This document shows positions 29,642-31,872 of a DNA stretch of 31,872 nucleotides, one piece after another. Below the pieces are notes generated by a model that was not told where the DNA came from, did not search any database, and saw only the letters and a list, made by a program, of their open reading frames with translations. The position numbers and the translations under genes are program-made. How positions within the stretch are numbered: the stretch's first letter is position 1; every line of letters starts with the position of its first letter. This DNA is from a virus. The stretch is from positions 1 to 31,872 of IMG/VR virus record IMGVR_UViG_3300001460_008008. One strand, written 5' to 3'.

Positions 29642-30575
29642 AAAATCTTTTTAAAAATATTTCTTCTGAATATTCTTTTTTATACAATTGTTTTGTTTCC
29701 TTTGAGCAATGATTGTAAAAATCACTATCACTAAATAATTTTTCCATTAGCTTACGAGCCTTTTCTAAATCTCCATCTTCTACAGATAAACTTGGGTGTA
29801 GCTTTCTTTGAGTATCTAAATAAGAATACGCTATACATGGTATACCTAAGTAAGAACAATTTAAAGAAAAAGTTCCTGCGGCAAAGGTTCTCATCAAATG
29901 GATTGAATATTTTCTCTTTGATAATTCAAACATCCAATTAGACCAATTTGTATAATCAATATGAGTTAAATTTTTTATTTTTGTCTCATCTTCTTTAAAC
30001 CTACTTCCGCGACCCATAGTTGGTGCATATAATTCTTCGCTAAACTTCGATGCAATAGCAAAAGAGTCAATACCTCCATACCAACTTGAACAATTACCTC
30101 CCAACATAACTCCAGACCTTTTATTCTCTGGGTGCAAATCTTTAATTGCGTCTTCAATCATTAACGATTGAAAAGTTTTTATGGATTTATTTGGGAAAAT
30201 TCCTTTGTAATATTTTACATCTGATTCATTATGAGTAAATATAACGTCAGCTTCTGCCAAGTTATTAAGGTAGTGTAGTTGATCGTTAATTGAGTAATCT
30301 TGGAAATACCAAAATGGTCCTTCCTGCATAACTATTATGATCTTGCAAAATTTTTTAATTTCAGAGATTTTAAAGATGGAAGGATTTTTTTTAGATAAAA
30401 TAACTATCCCAATGTCATAATGTCCATAAAGAGAATTATATTTTTCAAAAGGTGGGTTAAAAACATGAGCATTTAAAGAACAGGCCCAAGCCAAATCTGT
30501 TCTAATATTTGGATGTTCTCTACTAACCATATATGGAGCTGTAGAGTCTCCCTCTTGGAAAAAAGCCACCTTCAT
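29610..30575 (-). CDS. GT-B-type glycosyltransferase (group 1-like)
   Basis: A 321-residue protein with two Rossmann-like halves. N-terminal strands include VAFFQEG and IGIVILSKKNP; the hinge has IVMQEGPFWYFQDYS; the C-terminal half has SWMFELSKRKYSIH-type helices and a nucleotide-sugar site like AGTFSLNCSYLGIPCIAY. This resembles group 1 (GT4-like) transferases, though no textbook E-x7-E was found, so the call is moderate. It starts with ATG 30575, one base after the stop of the GT2 gene upstream, and overlaps the deacetylase gene by 32 nt. Confidence 0.68.
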   Translation of the reverse strand: MKVAFFQEGDSTAPYMVSREHPNIRTDLAWACSLNAHVFNPPFEKYNSLYGHYDIGIVILSKKNPSIFKISEIKKFCKIIIVMQEGPFWYFQDYSINDQLHYLNNLAEADVIFTHNESDVKYYKGIFPNKSIKTFQSLMIEDAIKDLHPENKRSGVMLGGNCSSWYGGIDSFAIASKFSEELYAPTMGRGSRFKEDETKIKNLTHIDYTNWSNWMFELSKRKYSIHLMRTFAAGTFSLNCSYLGIPCIAYSYLDTQRKLHPSLSVEDGDLEKARKLMEKLFSDSDFYNHCSKETKQLYKKEYSEEIFLKRFYEKFRYSNSN

Positions 30576-30576
30576 T

Positions 30577-31188
30577 TTAAATTGTATCGTATAAATTATT
30601 TTGACGCTCTTGCTTTTTGATATCTTTTACATGAAGAATACAAAAATGCTCAATAGGTTCACTAGATAATTTAACTTGATTCTTCGCTCCCGCTAAGACC
30701 TCATGAACTTTATTCTGCCACTTAACATGACCTTTAGTGGAAACAAAACGAGATTGAAAATCAGGAAATCCCTCCCAACCCATTTTGTTTATTTCCCAGT
30801 TGTATTTTTTGATATGTTCTTCTGTCGCCCCACGAACGACATTGATCCTTGGAATCCAAAGCAGATCAATATCTCCTTTTTGCACTACTGCCCTTAATGC
30901 ATTCAATAATGAAGGTGGTATTTGTTCATCAGCATCAATCTGCATCAAATAGTCTTTTGTAGATAACTCAAATAAAGTATTTTTAAAAGCAGAAAAATCT
31001 TTCTGAAAGTCAAAGTAGTTTATTTTCAACCCGCAAAGCTTACAAAAATCTTCGATATCTTTAGTTACTTTGTTCTGATCTGCCAAGATGACAATCTCCT
31101 CATCTGGTAAAACATATGGTTCAAGTGAATTAATTAATCTTTTAAATTCAAAAAACTCGTCTGCTACCGTTATCCCGTAAGTAATCAT
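30577..31188 (-). CDS. glycosyltransferase family 2, 203 aa
   Basis: A 203-residue GT-A domain from ATG 31188. MITYGITVADEFFEFKRL is the first strand, YLMQIDADEQIP (80-91) carries the DxD metal site, and FPDFQSRFVSTKGHVKWQN with EVLAG is the C-terminal acceptor region, resembling LPS-core beta-transferases. It is the first gene of the glycan operon. Its start follows AAGGAG at 7 nt, but that Shine-Dalgarno is also the 3' arm of an intrinsic terminator (31189-31226), so translation from a readthrough mRNA would be masked. A GTG at 31239 is a less likely alternative start, since it lies upstream of the terminator. Confidence 0.86.
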   Translation of the reverse strand: MITYGITVADEFFEFKRLINSLEPYVLPDEEIVILADQNKVTKDIEDFCKLCGLKINYFDFQKDFSAFKNTLFELSTKDYLMQIDADEQIPPSLLNALRAVVQKGDIDLLWIPRINVVRGATEEHIKKYNWEINKMGWEGFPDFQSRFVSTKGHVKWQNKVHEVLAGAKNQVKLSSEPIEHFCILHVKDIKKQERQNNLYDTI

Positions 31189-31226
31189 AAAAAAACTCCT
31201 TCTAGGTAAGCACAACCTAGAAGGAG
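31189..31226 (-). terminator. terminator whose 3' arm carries the SD of the next gene
   Basis: On the minus strand CTCCTTCTAGGT pairs perfectly over 12 bp with ACCTAGAAGGAG (loop TGTGCTT, 7 nt), followed by seven T. The next base is the A of ATG 31188. The final AAGGAG of the stem is a consensus Shine-Dalgarno 7 nt before the ATG. The hairpin ends the hsp20 transcript and at the same time could sequester the ribosome site of the glycan operon's first gene. Confidence 0.88.
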
Positions 31227-31248
31227 CGATATAAGTCACTTCAAAGTT

Positions 31249-31674
31249 TTACTTAACTTCAATCATTATGTCTTTTTTCTCCTCTTTTTCAAGAGGTATT
31301 TTAACTCTCAGTAGGCCATTTTTATATTCTGCCTGAATGGAGTCTTTATCAACGTTCTGGTGCAAGGTAAAGTGCTTCTTGACAGATCGTCGAGATATTT
31401 TTCTATGGTAGAATTCAGCATCATCGTCTTTTTGCTGAGATCCCGCCTCAATCTTCAAGGTCTGTCCAGATACAGATACGGAAATATCTTCCTGATCTAA
31501 TCCGACTAATGCAAACTCAAGAATAAAATTACCATCCTTGTCTTTGTAAGCATCGTAAGGCTCTGAGCCTGAATACAGTGGAGCATTAGCTTCGTTAGCC
31601 AATAACTGCATACGTTTAAAGATATCTCCCTCGAAAACCAAGGGAGCCAACATTTTGTTTATCATCATTGTCAT
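31249..31674 (-). CDS. hsp20: Hsp20/alpha-crystallin small heat-shock protein
   Basis: A 141-residue small chaperone from ATG 31674; a TTG start at 31737 would add 21 residues. The alpha-crystallin domain includes YDAYKDKDGNFILEFALVG, ISVSVSGQTLKIEAG and the A/G-x-L-type motif KNGLLRVKIPL, and it ends IMIEV, an I-x-I-like C-terminal anchor. It holds unfolding proteins; marine phages often carry such genes, possibly for virion assembly. A terminator follows its stop. A 33-residue acidic gene precedes it. No signal of a heat-shock promoter was seen. Confidence 0.9.
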   Translation of the reverse strand: MTMMINKMLAPLVFEGDIFKRMQLLANEANAPLYSGSEPYDAYKDKDGNFILEFALVGLDQEDISVSVSGQTLKIEAGSQQKDDDAEFYHRKISRRSVKKHFTLHQNVDKDSIQAEYKNGLLRVKIPLEKEEKKDIMIEVK

Positions 31675-31752
31675 ACTACTATTTTTAGTTAGTTTTGTTT
31701 TTCTAGCCCCATTTGGGTGCTGGAAATTCTCAGACAATAGAGATATACTAAA

Positions 31753-31854
31753 TCAATCCTCTTCTAATTGAGCTTCGTCAATACGATCTAGTATAAATGC
31801 TATTGTTTCGTCGAGTTCTACCTCGTCTGTAAAATTAATTTCTGGTTCGGTCAT
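31753..31854 (-). CDS. acidic micropeptide, 33 aa
   Basis: A short frame starting at ATG 31854 and ending with TGA at 31753. The product (MTEPEINFTDEVELDETIA, then FILDRIDEAQLEED) is acidic and helical, with no Cys or membrane segment. TATACA lies 7 nt before its ATG, the same geometry as the other promoters here, which supports expression; the -35 region is outside the window. It may be the first gene of the hsp20 transcript. Function unknown; chance cannot be excluded at this length. Confidence 0.45.
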   Translation of the reverse strand: MTEPEINFTDEVELDETIAFILDRIDEAQLEED

Positions 31855-31872
31855 AGTGCATGTATATACACA

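Noticed and set aside
1-31872. tRNA genes, CRISPR array, integrase or attachment sites
   Set aside because: No T-loop-like GTTCGAATC with matching acceptor stem, no direct-repeat/spacer series and no recombinase motif were found by reading, though a tRNAscan run would be decisive.

Overview
This window is about 32 kb of an AT-rich tailed-phage genome (Caudoviricetes). It has a holin/endolysin/spanin-type lysis cassette, a virally encoded replisome, nucleotide-metabolism genes and virion-type proteins packed with almost no spacer. An outer-membrane lipoprotein spanin candidate and three ADP-heptose (LPS inner-core sugar) enzymes point to a Gram-negative host. Hsp20, MazG, ThyX, Clp and sugar genes resemble the accessory content of large aquatic phages. 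The genus cannot be told from sequence alone. No integrase, tRNA, CRISPR or insertion sequence was seen, and no gap exceeds 300 bases.

Layout. (a) 1-607, plus strand: the tail of a GC-rich surface/tail protein gene and a small acidic protein. (b) 611-3470, minus: small hypotheticals, two glycosyltransferase-like proteins and FAD-dependent thymidylate synthase ThyX. (c) 3517-5082, plus: three probable virion or late proteins. (d) 5108-7006, minus: HAD phosphatase, heptose-phosphate nucleotidyltransferase, heptose-phosphate kinase and cupin. (e) 7058-10324, minus: UUCG terminator, small membrane protein, PD-(D/E)XK protein, MazG, amidase endolysin, LydA-like holin and two nested spanin-like genes, headed by HldD epimerase at 10332-11132. 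(f) 11145-13066: virion-associated DUF5824-like protein and small proteins. (g) 13130-25272: replication and recombination. In transcription order: zinc protein, RecA-like recombinase, endonuclease, small protein, DnaB-type helicase, primase, Cas4/RecB-type nuclease, PHP domain, DnaQ-type exonuclease, Pol III alpha core, Clp ATPase and a zinc-ribbon miniprotein. (h) 25282-31188: a seven-gene glycan operon. (i) 31249-31854: Hsp20 and a 33-residue acidic protein.

How it works together. Helicase, primase, split C-family polymerase and RecA would replicate and recombine phage DNA. ThyX and MazG adjust the nucleotide pool. HldA-, HldC- and HldD-like enzymes plus GMD and several transferases could build heptose- or deoxysugar-containing glycans on the host surface or virion. 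The lysis genes release progeny. The most notable points are the replicase split into PHP, exonuclease and polymerase ORFs; the partial ADP-heptose pathway; a perfect terminator whose 3' arm is the Shine-Dalgarno of the next gene; and a recurring promoter (TTGAnn-N16/17-TAnnnT) placed only 6-9 nt before start codons, which predicts leaderless or nearly leaderless mRNAs.
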